A stretch of DNA of 64,000 nucleotides from Effrenium voratum (GCA_963377175.1 CAUJNA010000590.1:1-64000), one strand, 5' to 3'. Positions 39,780 to 50,333 are shown, counted from the stretch's first letter. Program-made: numbers and translations. The notes: a model not told the origin generated them from the sequence alone.

Positions 39780-40500
39780 GGGGATTCAATCCAGCATTTT
39801 AGGATTGTCTTCGCTGCGACCATGGCGTACACAACCGCAATACAGTCATTAGAGCGCATGTACACCGTTTTCGCCTGGGTGCCGGCAGCGGAGTGTATGA
39901 ACCCGGAAACACCCGCAGTCAACACGACTTCTCCCCCGCGGAGTGGGTCCCCTGCGTCGCTGGCGGAGCACGCGCAGGGTGGTATTTGCCCAAGCGGACA
40001 GTGTTGCAATGCCGCCTAACCGCTACAAAGCGCCAACAAGAGTATGTGTATCCGCCATGGGAACAACTGGCTCTGTTTTATCAACAATCGCCAGCAGAAA
40101 TTGTTGTATGGCAACCAAAACCGGTGCCCCTCAGAGTTGAGGGAAAGCGAACGGCCAGCGTCTAGTGCGCTGCTGACTCAGCCACGGCCGAACTTTGGGC
40201 ACCTTTCGACACCACAAATTCCAGACACCTGTACGGACCGAGCTCGACTCAGCCACAGCCGCCGGAAGGGACAAATTGAAAAGCATGCTGGCAAGGCAAC
40301 GCAGCGGGTGGTCACTAAAGCTGAAAGGAACTGCCAAACAGAGCGCGGGACGTACGGTTTCCTGAAACGGCGTGGAAAAGAGCAAAAACAGACCCAACCC
40401 CTGGCGCCTCGCCGAGGCAACCTCCCGTTTGATCGTGTGCGTGCTGCTTTGTGGAAACATACAATGTCCCTCTCCCAAAACCAGTGAGTCCCCTGTGTCT
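39780..40500. other. MITE-free segment open on both strands
   Basis: Frames of 90-147 codons on plus (39893-40165, 40044-40487) and 115-140 on minus (40131-40600). None recognised. Neither strand is favoured. Confidence 0.25.
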
Positions 40501-40614
40501 TTCCCAAATCAACCATAGACTGCTGGACATTTTGAGAAAACCTCCTTCCCCGAACCCCCTGGCAGGAACCCCCATGAACTCCTGAAGGAGATTCGCCCAA
40601 TTCTCCCTAGATTC

Positions 40615-40690
40615 CTTGCCCCCTTCAAACTCCACCGGGGGACCACCGATCCGCAGGGCGGAACGAGCAGTGGCTGCCATTCGGGGATTC
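40615..40690 (-). CDS. exon, unrecognised protein
   Basis: ATARSALRIGGPPVEFEGGK after ATGGCAG. A GA donor (AAG before GAATCT) is possible; the frame stays open beyond it. Confidence 0.45.
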
Positions 40691-40932
40691 CCCCAGCCCA
40701 CCGAAAGGAAATCCGGGATCATGTTTTTTTGCAGGCCGTGTCTCGAAAAATGAGGACCTACGAAAGATGGATCGTTCCCTTCAGGCTGACTCCCTGAAAG
40801 TTGTTTTTCTTCGCCAAGATGGTCAAACCTGGCAATTTGCCGCTACGGTGCTCCAGGACCAAACATACTGAAGTCGAGCAACTCAGGGAGTGAGTCATTG
40901 AAAGGCACAGCCTCCCTTCCCCTTTGTCTGGT

Positions 40933-41066
40933 GCTACCTTCCATTTCCATTCTGAACCCAGGGATCCGAATCTTTCTAGAAAACCTCTGGAAACCCAGGG
41001 AAACGGATCCGGTTTTTGAAAAGAAGGATGGTTGAAAAGAATGGAAAAGGAATCAACCCTTAGACT
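40933..41066 (-). mobile_element. Family H MITE
   Basis: accttccatttccattctga to ggaatcaacccttag, inverse of the 25.4 kb copy. Adjoins the 41.1 kb exon. Confidence 0.7.
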
Positions 41067-41084
41067 TTTGCGAAACCACAGCGC

Positions 41085-41168
41085 CTTGAAGAAGTCCACG
41101 ACCAGCGCCGTGGGCCGCGCAGATCCCGATTTCTCCATCTCGGCCAGCTGCTTTTCGTAGAACTGCAC
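41085..41168 (-). CDS. exon, unrecognised protein
   Basis: Twenty-eight codons, VQFYEKQLAEMEKSGSARPT then ALVVDFFK, after AATCAG, phase 0. GC donor (AAG before GCGCTG) proposed. Looks like a charged helix followed by a strand. Confidence 0.55.
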
Positions 41169-41213
41169 CTGATTCTCTCCATGCTATCCACGGTTCCAGA
41201 GGTGCTTGTACAC

Positions 41214-41262
41214 TTCCATTTGCTTTTTCGTCCTTGGAAATAAACATTATGCCAGTAGTATA
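41214..41262 (+). mobile_element. Family B fragment
   Basis: cttccatttgctttttcgtcc with ttggaaataaacattatgcc and a truncated core (ccagtag). Confidence 0.5.
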
Positions 41263-41335
41263 TACCCCTTATAAAGTGGGTTGGGAACCACGGAAGCCAA
41301 GCGGTATGAACAAGTGGTATGTACTTGGAAAAACA
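41255..41335 (+). mobile_element. MITE fragment shared with 50.5 kb
   Basis: gtatataccccttataaag and gaaccacggaagccaagcgg, then aagtggtatgtacttgg, match 50505-50634. Confidence 0.55.
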
Positions 41336-41399
41336 CGAGCAAGGGTTTTCAAGGGCTGCTATGAAGGGTTTCCCAACCTCCCAACCCCCTCCTCTGGGT

Positions 41400-42368
41400 A
41401 CATAGGCTTGGACAAATCCATCCCCCTTTTTTAGAACGCAACACGGTGCAACCGGGGGTTGACTTGTCGAATATGTGGCATGTGTTCTATTTGAACGTCA
41501 AAAGCTGGTTGTTTCCCTCAGGGTGTACGAAATGCCAGGGTGGAAGAGAAGAACCCTGAGAAGAAGCCAGTTTGTTTTCTACTCAAAGAATCAGTAGACC
41601 GCGGAAACAATTGGACCGTTGTGAATCTACCAGGGCGTAGCCGAGCGTTGGCACCTCCACGATCGGAATCGCATTTCTGGAGTCTGCCGGAAGCCGCTGG
41701 CTTGGTGCTAAGCTTGGACATGAACGAACTTTGCTTTGCCTTTCTCCCAAAAATCCGACTAAGCAAAATGAACATGTGGATTTGGAGAATGTGCGTGTCC
41801 TGGTCTGTGACTGGCATATTGGTTACTTTCCTGAAGAAAGCTCTGTACTAGTCGCGAAACTGGGAAACCCTGGATGGCCGCCTTCCTTTTAATTTCGTCT
41901 AAGATCAATCAAAACGCCCCCCTCTTAACAAAACAAACAAAATTATTTTGGGCACCCCCCCCAAGCATGCTTCGCTCGAAAGGCCAGGGTTGAGGAACAG
42001 AAAAGCGGCTTCGAAATCAACTGGTCGGTCTTTTCTCCAAATCGATTGATTCCAATTGATTGCTCCGAAGGGCGCGTTACATGGAGGTGTTCTTTTGCCT
42101 GTCCACCCCCTTTCTTTCCAATGGGGAAACCCACCTCCGGGAGCCGCAGGCCATCCATTCCGAGCCCACTGGGCCGGACTGAGATCACGCCAAAAAAGGC
42201 AAAGGAGCCTCGCAAGGTTGGAAACTGTTTGGAAGAAGCCCATGGTCGCAGCGGCTTGAAATTGGCGAATTGTTTTATCAAGTCTAGGGGCTTCATCCAT
42301 CCAAGCGGTGCGTGTGGTGGATGTCCGTCCAGTTCCACTGGCTCCGAGTCGGCCAAACGGCGTCAAAC
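41400..42368. other. intron sequence, possible unrecognised exon
   Basis: 42060-42250 is coding-like on minus (ARNGWPAAPGGGFP) but not confirmed by phase. Confidence 0.3.
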
Positions 42369-42455
42369 CTTGGCTCCTTCGGGGGTTTCTGGGCTACTGG
42401 GGCCTCCGGCGCGGGTCTCGTCCAGGTGCTTCTGGGTTTTCAGCAGGTGCCGCAC
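42369..42455 (-). CDS. exon, unrecognised protein
   Basis: Twenty-nine codons, VRHLLKTQKHLDETRAGGPS then SPETPEGAK, phase 0 at both ends. Acceptor CGCCAG, donor AAG before GTTTGA. Confidence 0.65.
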
Positions 42456-42561
42456 CTGGCGAGAGGAATGGGATGGCGAGATCAGCTGGAGCACTGAAAA
42501 GGGGGGGGGCAATCCCGAGAGGGGCCTGCAAGGGCCCCTTTGATGACTTGGGGTTACTCAC

Positions 42562-42687
42562 TTGCCACTCACCTTTAGGAGCGAGTTTGGTCCGAAAGTC
42601 GTCAATGTTCCGATAGAAGAGCCTTTTGAGTGTCAAAAGCAAGTCTTCAATCAAACCACCACAAGCCTTGTCCGGCGATGTTTCAAA
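42562..42687 (-). CDS. exon, unrecognised protein
   Basis: Forty-two codons: FETSPDKACGGLIEDLLLTL then KRLFYRNIDDFRTKLAPK, GEWQ. Phase 0 at both ends. Acceptor GGGTAG, donor CAA before GTGAGT. The 106-nt intron to the next exon is the shortest I could define. Confidence 0.7.
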
Positions 42688-42966
42688 CTACCCTTTCGGA
42701 AATACTGTAATATGGGACAGTCTGATGTGGGACTCCTACCCAAATGGGTCTTTCTTTTGACTTCCCTTGGAAAGCTGCCGGAAAAGGGCAGCCTCAAAAG
42801 AAACAAGCTCATTTGACTAAAATCAGCGCCTAGTCTTCAAAATGGTCCAGCAAAAACCTTTGCCACCTATTCAAAAGGGCGGACACCTGCACCTTTTTGG
42901 TTGGAATCGTGCCCTTGCCCTTGATCTTGGCCCACATCTAGGATACACAGAAAACAAACATGTAAG

Positions 42967-43053
42967 CATAGGTGGCCCTGGTAGGTGATTAAACCACCAG
43001 GTAAACCAGGGCCATCTATTTTTCTACCAAAACAACCAAAAAGGACACCTATG
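42967..43053 (+). mobile_element. Family D MITE
   Basis: cataggtggccctggtaggt to aaaaaggacacctatg, nearly palindromic. Confidence 0.9.
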
Positions 43054-43248
43054 AATGTAAGATTCTGCTTCATGCGTAGTCTACTACCCAAACATATACC
43101 CTGCCACCAATTCACATGGAACCTGACGTTCCTAAAAGACCCGGTCCCTCAAAACGGAAACTGGAAACTGGTCTTCCAGGACCCCTATCAGGTTCCATAT
43201 GAATCGCTGGGAGGGGTAAAATCATTTGGGAGACCCCTACTTCCATTT

Positions 43249-43344
43249 GCTTTTTCGACCCCTGGAAAAACTGAAAGTATTTCCAGAAGTGAAATCGATT
43301 CCCTTTAAAACCAACAAGGGAAAATATAGAATGTTCTTCTTACC
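43249..43344 (+). mobile_element. Family B MITE
   Basis: acttccatttgctttttcga with ccagaagtgaaatcgattcc and taaaaccaacaagggaaa. Confidence 0.75.
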
Positions 43345-43533
43345 CCTTAAAACTCCAAGCCCTGGGGAAGTTAATCTTTTACAGACATAATATAGCCCAT
43401 GTTACCCCCAAAAAGTTGAAAAGTTGTGTGTTTAAGAGGTAAGTCTTAAAGCAAAAATCTCGAGGCCCTGGAGACTCGGCAGCTGAGGAAACTTCCTCCC
43501 CCCCCCCTTTGACCCCCCCGCCCCGCCCGGAAC

Positions 43534-43608
43534 CTCCTTGCGTCCGCTCAGGAAGCTGAGGTAGCACAGCTCCGGCTTCCCCCGGATGCGATCCAGCCAG
43601 TTGGTCTC
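43534..43608 (-). CDS. exon, unrecognised protein
   Basis: Twenty-five codons, ETNWLDRIRGKPELCYLSFL then SGRKE, phase 0. Acceptor CTTGAG, donor GAG before GTTCCG. Joins in phase to the 42.6 kb exon. Confidence 0.6.
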
Positions 43609-43646
43609 CTCAAGTCACGGCGGGTCTGATGTCTGGAAGGATCAAC

Positions 43647-43778
43647 ATGTCCATGGGTCCAAATCCAAATCGTGCCCCCAGTGAACATCCCAATCCAACC
43701 ACTCAAATGGGTCCCAAAATGGGCGGTAGATTCACCTACCCCAACATGGCACCGTTGGTGTTGACCCACCGCCACATC
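43647..43778 (+). mobile_element. Family G MITE
   Basis: acatgtccatgggtccaaat to tgttgacccaccgccacatc, with gtagattcacctacccc inside. Confidence 0.7.
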
Positions 43779-44289
43779 CTTTCGGAACCAAGTCGCGCGA
43801 AGAACTAATTCGTCCCTGGCACACCCCTTTCTCTGGTTGGGTCCCCCACAAAAATGCCACCTCGGGGCACCACAAAAAAAAAAAAAACGATGTGCCAACA
43901 GGGGTGTTTGCCATGTGTTGAGGGTACAATTCGTCTGGTTGGTTTTGAGGGCAAAAGGAAACCACCCATTTTGGGGTGCCGAATCCTAGTTCGACCTCTT
44001 CCCGAATCTTGGCTGAAAATCTACTTGCGGCCCACATCATATCAGGAACAAAAAGGCGCATTCCATGGGGAGTTCGCTTCCGGGGTTCACTTCCAGAAAC
44101 AACTACACCTGCGAAAGGAGCCTCAAAACCCGGCATCCACGCTTCAAAACTGGCGCATGGCGTGGTCAGCCGAAAGCTGCAGATGACTTCGAAGGGGAAC
44201 ATGAAGAAACACAAGGCCAAGCTTCCCCCCCCCCCCGCCTCCAAGGCGTAGGGAGATTCCAGCCTGGCAAGGCACACCTGGAGCCTGGA

Positions 44290-44440
44290 ACCTGGAAGCC
44301 GGGCACAACAACCACCGGGAGCGTAGCTGCAAGACCATTTCGGGTCCCGAACTTCCTCCGCAGACCGCCTCGCCGGCCACCAGAAGAATCCAGCGGCCCA
44401 GATTTGGTGGGAAGACGCTCAGCCGGGAGAATGGCCGGCT
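44290..44440 (-). CDS. possible exon, frame unresolved
   Basis: GC-rich and open in two minus frames (PPNLGRWILLVAGEAVCG or AERLPTKSGPLDSSGGRRGG). Lies between two better exons. Confidence 0.35.
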
Positions 44441-44467
44441 CGTCCACACCAACCAACTCCCCCGAAC

Positions 44468-44545
44468 AAGCAACTTGGGAGCCCAAGTATCAATGAGTCG
44501 CTGCAAGGACTCCAAGGATCTGACGCCTTGTTCTTCAACCAATCC
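44468..44545 (-). CDS. exon, unrecognised protein
   Basis: Twenty-six codons, GLVEEQGVRSLESLQRLIDT then WAPKLL. Acceptor ATCCAG, donor CTT before GTTCGG, phase 0. A palindromic element (44526-44640) overlaps its upstream edge. Confidence 0.6.
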
Positions 44546-44640
44546 CTGGATGTTCAACGCACCTAGTAGGTTGCAACCATGGTTGAAACAAAGAACACCT
44601 ACTACCATAGTAGTTGTAACCTACGCTACAGCCTGGGTGC
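44526..44640. repeat. palindromic element at an exon edge
   Basis: gcacctagtaggttgcaacc and tagtagttgtaacctacg are related; ggttgcaaccatggttgaaa forms the centre. Confidence 0.5.
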
Positions 44641-44699
44641 GTGTGTTGTTCCTTTGAGGGCACCCTTGAATCCAAAAGGGAATCATAACGGATCAAATT

Positions 44700-44935
44700 C
44701 CATGCTGAAAGATCATTCTACCGCCTCAGGAGCCGTCCTGGAACGCCAGGCAAGTCAAGCCGCATCGCAAAACGCAAATGAGGGTTTCCGTAAAACACTG
44801 AGAAAAAAAGCGGCGATCCCTCCGCTTCCGCGGCGCAAAGCGACATCCATAGCTGCGAACGCTCTTGATCTGCTCTGGTCAGCTGTGAAATTGCGATTGG
44901 TTATTCAGCAGATTCAGACCAAGGCATCTCCTTAG
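44700..44935 (+). CDS. possible plus-strand C-terminal segment
   Basis: Reads RKTLRKKAAIPPLPRRKATS, then ANALDLLWSAVKLRLVIQQI, ending at TAG. It would be one of the few plus-strand coding segments. Unrecognised. Confidence 0.3.
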
Positions 44936-45030
44936 AAGATCTCGAGAACATTCCGGGACTGGCTCTTGGTTCCAGTTTGCGGGCTATGCCAGCGATATGG
45001 GCATCGTTTGGGCATCGTTCGGGGCATCGT

Positions 45031-45600
45031 TCAAACCAAACCGTTTTCTTGTCCAGGCATGGTCAGTTTGATTTGTGCAGCAGCTAATGAGTTGGGTATC
45101 GGTTGGACGTCGGCTTGGGTATCGGTTTGGGCCCTGCAAATGTCTGATTCCGCAATCTTGGTTTGCGACAACAGCTTGGACCTGATGTGTGTCTTGATGG
45201 CTTCTGGGGGTATCGCATTTTCCTCTGTATCGGTTTGCATTGGTTTGGGCCTGCAAAACAAGTTAAGGGACTTCCCCTTACATAGCGAAAAGACGCGTTT
45301 TTTTTGTTTTATTTTTGTTTCAGTACGCGTCGGGCACTTTCCGAGCTCCGGCTCGAGAATCGCAAATTTTAGTACAAATGTGGTACGCGAAGGCCACTTT
45401 CTCAGCTCCAGCTCGTTGATCTGGAACTTTTCATACACAGATGTAGTACGCGAGGTGCACTTTCCGAGATCCAGCTTGAGAATCGTAACTTTTCGGTACA
45501 AGCGTGTAACATGTTTAAAGACAAGCCAATAGTGTGAAAGAACATAGCAGGTCGCAGCTTGCGCGCCGTTTCCACGGAGCTTCCGCGGCCTGCGTTTCAC
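45031..45600 (-). CDS. open frame with three 20-21-residue repeats
   Basis: 190-codon minus frame beginning KRRPRKLRGN. It contains three units of about 21 residues (ILKLDLGKCTSRT, INELELRKWPSRT, ILEPELGKCPTRT). The plus strand is also open here, so coding is uncertain. Confidence 0.3.
   Translation of the reverse strand: MKRRPRKLRGNGAQAATCYVLSHYWLVFKHVTRLYRKVTILKLDLGKCTSRTTSVYEKFQINELELRKWPSRTTFVLKFAILEPELGKCPTRTETKIKQKKRVFSLCKGKSLNLFCRPKPMQTDTEENAIPPEAIKTHIRSKLLSQTKIAESDICRAQTDTQADVQPIPNSLAAAQIKLTMPGQENGLV
45323..45508 (+). repeat. 60/63-bp tandem repeat, three copies
   Basis: Units start gtacgcg at 45323, 45383 and 45446 and share gcactttccgagYtccagct. Lengths divisible by three keep frame. 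Confidence 0.85.
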
Positions 45601-46650
45601 TTACTTACCAACAAAACCACCGCCACTAGCCACTAAAAAACGAATACAGCTATTTACGGAAAGCCTCAAATACATCAAAGGAACTTCTCTCAGGCAAGTG
45701 GCTCGGAACGGAATGATTCCATCGTGGGCGACCCCCTTTGAATGCTGCTGCTACGGGGAACACGAAGGAACACCAAAGCCCCCAACAAAAGCAAGAGACA
45801 GTACACTCAGAGCCGGACCATTTTTCTCACAGCTTCGACCGGGCCTCAAAAGAAGGGGGGGCAACAGGTGCATGTTCCTTGCCTCAAGGATCTGTCTGCA
45901 GAGTTGGCCACAGTGGTGTCATTTGTGCCTCATGTTTGGACACACCCTTGTGGGCTTTTTGCAGGGAAACAGCCCGCGTTTCTGATTTTGATAACCCCCA
46001 AAACAGTCACCATAGTTGGCTTAAGTCTGGACAAATAGGCATAGTATCTGCCCACCAGTAAACAAGAATCCCTTTAAACCAACACAAATGCAAGTAATGC
46101 CCACGGCCTTTGGTTCCCCTGATCCAAACACCAAAGCGAAAAAAAACGGAACCCTTTCGCCTGAAGTGCTCAAAGGTGTGCTGCACAAGCCCCACATCGT
46201 ACTTCCCGTCGGGAAAGAGTTCCTGGAATGCTTTGGTCAACCTGGGAGAACAATCTGTGCAACATGCTCCTCGGGAAATAATGCTAAACAGGCTAAAAAT
46301 AGTTCATGCGAAACGTATCATAATCCGCGAACCGAAAATAAGGAATATCTATGAAGAAACCTTCATGGGTGACGCACATCCCTAGTGATGTTATATGTTC
46401 TCGCACAGGTTAAATTAATGCAGACTGAATAGCCTGCTAAGAGGACCCTGGTCCGGCAAAAGAAACACTATGACTTCGCACCTATCCGGTTGGCTTCCAT
46501 TTTGGGCGTGATGTCATTCCATTGTTTGCATCCGCCCCTGAAATCATGTCAAAATTGTACAGCCCCGGATATTGGGTTGAGGGCCTATCTGCAAAATCTA
46601 CTGCAACAATCCAACACCTGAACTAAAGGATCCCAAGCACAGGACATCAT
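45601..46650. other. no gene seen; diverged family B copy
   Basis: 46016-46095 has ggcttaagtctgg...ccagtaaacaagaatccctttaaaccaaca, a decayed family B element. Otherwise unassigned. Confidence 0.4.
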
Positions 46651-46835
46651 GGCTTTCGCTCATTTCATCAGCGACTTGGTAAGATTGAAACTTGTCCAGA
46701 AAGATTCAGCTGCGAAGGACCTGTTTGCTGGGCTGCTCCAAATGCAGTCCTGGAATTCCAATCCGAGTTTCCATGCTACAAGGATTGAGAATCTGAGCAA
46801 ACTATTTCGAGCTTGGCAAAGCCTCCGTGTCTGGT

Positions 46836-47003
46836 AGCACCCACCCACACACCCACACACCCACACACCCACACACCCACACACCCACACACCCATACAC
46901 CCACACAACCACACAACCACACAACCACACACACACACACACCCACACACCCACATACCTACACACTCACTCTCACACACACACACACACACACACACCG
47001 CGT
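46836..47003 (+). repeat. (CACACC/AC)n repeat
   Basis: Hexamer cacccacaca, then (AC)n. The His/Thr/Pro frames are artefacts. Confidence 0.95.
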
Positions 47004-47260
47004 AGCCGCGTCTTTATGGTGAGATCATCAACATGTTAAATATATCCAAACGAAGTACGGGCCCAAACTCCGTTGCCCAAAGGACCCAGAAATTAGAGGT
47101 TCACCTTTCGGGAGGACAAAAAATCGACCAACTCAGGGGACACCTCAAAGTGTTCTCCCTTTGGGCAACTAAGCGAAAGACACCTTCTTCTTCTTCAAAA
47201 AAAACGTCACAAGGCCAAAAGGTTGATTGAGCAACTAAGCCAAAGAAACCGATTCTCGAC

Positions 47261-47432
47261 GTCGCCAAACGAAATGTCGCAGAGCCCCCCCGCCGCGCCG
47301 GCCGAAAGAGAAACAGGCGGTCGGATCGGCGCCGTCGGATCGCGAGACGAGATCCGAGGCGCCGCCAGGGTCGCCAAGGGTCCTGGCCCCAGCAGCTCCC
47401 AGGCGTGCTGCTGGTCGGAAGGGTCCAAGGGC
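47261..47432 (-). CDS. exon, unrecognised protein
   Basis: One base plus 57 codons: PLDPSDQQHAWELLGPGPLA, TLAAPRISSRDPTAPIRPPV, SLSAGAAGGLCDISFGD. Acceptor GCGTCAG, donor GAC before GTCGAG. Confidence 0.6.
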
Positions 47433-47445
47433 CTGACGCCAGGGG

Positions 47446-47562
47446 TGGGTGGGTGGGGGGGGAGGGAGGGGGAGGGGGAGGGGAGGGGGAGGGGGGAGGG
47501 GGAGGGGGAGGGGGAGGGAGGGGAGGGGGAGGAGGAGGAGGGGGGAGGAGGGGGGGGAGGTG
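47446..47562 (+). repeat. (GGGGGA)n tract
   Basis: G-rich purine tract just upstream (gene strand) of an exon; on the gene strand it is a C/T tract. Confidence 0.95.
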
Positions 47563-47735
47563 AAAGGAGCTCGAGGACCTAGCCTGTGTTCAGAAGTCAA
47601 GCATCTGGTTGGGACATCGATTTGCAGGGTTGTGTTGCGAACCTAACTCAAGGTTTGCGATATGAACCTCAATCAAGATTCTGCATGGCAACAAACACCG
47701 AGCCTGTTTTGAGGAACCCCATGTGAACCCCCGGA

Positions 47736-47738
<3 letters not shown>

Positions 47739-47795
<57 letters not shown>

Positions 47796-47796
47796 A
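47739..47796 (+). repeat. (AAAG)n microsatellite
   Basis: About 14 AAAG units. Confidence 0.95.
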
Positions 47797-48420
47797 TCAA
47801 AGACAGAAATAAGCTAAATAACATAAGACAAAATGAGAAAACAGCAAAAGGGGAAAACAAGGGAAAGAAAGAAATGAACAAAAACACAAGTCAAATATAA
47901 TTTGTGTCTAACAAAGCAAACAAACAAAACAAAACACAACAAAACAAACAAGCAAACACATCAATAAATACAGAAAACAATAACTCGGTTGCTTTCTTCT
48001 CCCCTGCTAAAAGTTTAGTGGTTTAATGGAAAACCCATTAGTTGGCAAAACGTTAAAGTCCCAACATCCAAGCAAAAGGTGACACAAATAAGCAATTAAA
48101 GAAGACACCGTATAAAATAAATTACATAAATAAATACACCAGTAAATACATCAACAAAATACATAAACAAAGCAACCATAAACATGTAAACAACAAACAA
48201 CTAATAAAGACACACACACACACAACATGAAACATGAGAAACAAAGATACAAAGATACAAACAAAACAAGCAAGTAAGGAAAAACATGACAACATAGATA
48301 AAGACAAACAAACAATCAAAAAACAAACAAATAAATACAACGAACAAACAAACAAACAAACAAACAAACAAACAAATAAACAACCAACCAAACAAAAAAC
48401 CAACCAACCAACCAAACAAA
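47797..48420 (+). repeat. CAAA-rich simple sequence
   Basis: Irregular acaaa/ataca repeats on both sides of a family C copy. Confidence 0.8.
47990..48078 (+). mobile_element. Family C MITE
   Basis: ggttgctttcttctcccctg to aaagtcccaacatccaagca. Confidence 0.8.
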
Positions 48421-48704
48421 CAGACACACAGGTGGGCCGTGGCCCCAGCCGGGAGGTTTCACCAACCCAGAAATCGCGGGACAAAAAAGGGGGCGTTGGC
48501 TTTGTTGGGGCTGAGGCTTCAAAAAGGAACACTCATTCGATGCCAGAATTTCCACGCCCGACGACCCAAAATAACCTCTTTCCCAGAGCATGACGTGGAG
48601 CAACCAAAAGGCTCTCCCTCAGAAAATACGTGGTTCCCCCCCCCCGCCCCCGCCCCATTATTCCACTTTTGCAAAGAAAGGCAAACTGAATGGAAAATGA
48701 ATGG

Positions 48705-48800
48705 GCCAGCGCTCCATGCCATTCGGGCCTCCTGAAGGCCTCGGCCACCCTGGCCACCGCGGCCGGAACTTGCCGCCCCGCCGTCTCCAGGTTGTTCCTC
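48705..48800 (-). CDS. exon, unrecognised protein
   Basis: NLETAGRQVPAAVARVAEAF then RRPEWHGALAHS, after TCCCGAG. Amphipathic helix. Confidence 0.5.
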
Positions 48801-49069
48801 GGGACCAAAAAACTTGACTGGATTACGACCCCAGCAACAAAAAAAATGCCTGGTTAGTGGAAAACAAAGGGGACCCCAAAAAAGCAAAAAAGGAAAAGGG
48901 GGAGCTAATTCTGGGGAAGAAAAGATGTTCCGTTGGATGCGGCATGGCAACAGCATGGGGACAAAAACAGCAGCAAATGGCGTGGAACATGATGGGAACA
49001 ATGTTGGAGAAAAAAGAGGTTCCGCGGAAAAAAGAAGATGGACGCGACATGATGGCGGGCCCAAGCCGT

Positions 49070-49165
49070 TGAGGAGCGCAGCTCAACCGTGGGGCAGTTG
49101 GTCGGTACCTATCCGGCAGCATGCGCAGCTTCGTGTACATCCGCTCGCACCACGGATGAAACATA
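49070..49165 (-). CDS. exon, unrecognised protein
   Basis: GMFHPWCERMYTKLRMLPDR then YRPTAPRLSCAPQ. Acceptor possibly GTGCGAG; a GA donor at CCG before GATAGG would shorten it. Confidence 0.45.
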
Positions 49166-49510
49166 CCCACCCCCACAGGTAGACCGGCCATTCAAGTCAA
49201 CCCCATACAGTATGGAGTCTCCTGACCCAATCTGGGCATGGATCCTGAAGTCTCCTTCTGACCCTGGAATACCCCAACTTCCGCAACCAACGACATTTCA
49301 CTTGCTGAGTGCTCCGCTTTTCTACCTGCCATGGTTCTGGAACATTCGAACCAAGCTCCCAGCGGCAATGCAACCATTGATGCAACTCGTGGGTACAAAC
49401 AATTATGCATTGTTTATTTGTTTCAAAAAGATATGTAATATTTATGTATATATGGCAGTTGATCAATATTCCTGTTTCCGGAAAACGCCATCTTCGCGAG
49501 AAAAAAGTGT

Positions 49511-49984
49511 CTTTCGCGAATCTTTCGCGACTCCATCGCCACGCCCTTTTGTTTGCAGCGTGCGCTCTGGAGCCATTGTGGCTGCTGCACTTGTGCTTGC
49601 AAACACAGTAATAGCCGCAGTTCACTTGCGCTGGCAGGCTTGCAGTAGCGTTAAAAGAAAGCAGTCACCGCCATTCGCCCTTGTCACTTGCGCTTGCCGG
49701 GGAAGTGCGGAACCTTGCAACAAGCTCCATGGACTTTCGCCGGTCTTTCGCGGATCTTTCGCGAAACTTGCTCCAAAATAGCCCAGCCAACGTTATTGGT
49801 TTGCACCATTCCCAACACAGGAATGAGAATCAATAATGCAAGTATAAGTGCTGCGCATCTCCCTGTCTACAAGGGAGCAGGGTCTGCAAATATGCAAGTG
49901 CACAGGATGCCAAGAACCCAACGCGGAATCTTTCGCGAAAAATAAAGTTTCTTTCGCGAACTTTATCGCCGATCTTTCGCGGAG
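49511..49984 (+). promoter_or_regulatory. cluster of CTTTCGCG motifs
   Basis: Seven CTTTCGCG sites at 49511, 49522, 49745, 49756, 49930, 49951 and 49974. Two pairs are spaced exactly 11 bp. The function is unknown; it could be a protein-binding array or repeat remains. Confidence 0.35.
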
Positions 49985-50023
49985 GGATTTAAACAAAGAC
50001 GAATGGTCACCGAATACATAACT

Positions 50024-50029
<6 letters not shown>

Positions 50030-50080
<51 letters not shown>
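50030..50080 (+). repeat. (TA)n microsatellite
   Basis: About 25 TA units followed by (CA)n. Confidence 0.95.
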
Positions 50081-50082
<2 letters not shown>

Positions 50083-50235
50083 ACAACAACAAAGTCAAAC
50101 ACATGTTCTAATTCTAATTGGTAAACACCCAATGGGTTTGCATTTTACGGATTCACACACCAAAACCTGTTTGAAGGTCGCGCAAAAGATTTGTTTTCTG
50201 GTGGCAGAACGTCAAGGCCACTTAGGCAGTCTTAA

Positions 50236-50333
50236 GGGTCCGTGGCGCAATGGCAGCGCGCCCCTCATGCTTGCTGCGACTGACGTCACAGACCATGAAG
50301 GGAGGTCGTGGGTTCGAGTCCCACCGGTGCCCA
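50236..50333 (+). tRNA. tRNA-Met(CAT)-like gene with about 26-nt intron
   Basis: A-box TGGCGCAATGG at 50243-50253 and B-box GGTTCGAGTCC at 50311-50321 are at tRNA spacing. The T arm is perfect (GTGGG, TTCGAGT, CCCAC), and the D arm pairs GCGC with GCGC. Between them CTCATG and CATGAAGGG can pair, as expected for an anticodon CAT with an adjacent intron. Removing about 26 nt leaves about 72 nt. AGGTCGTGGGTTCGAG is very like elongator tRNA-Met. The acceptor stem (GGGTCCG with CGGTGCC) has two mismatches, so it may be a pseudogene. Confidence 0.55.

Noticed and set aside
46660..47039. Thr/His/Pro frames
   Set aside because: Translation of the CACACC repeat.
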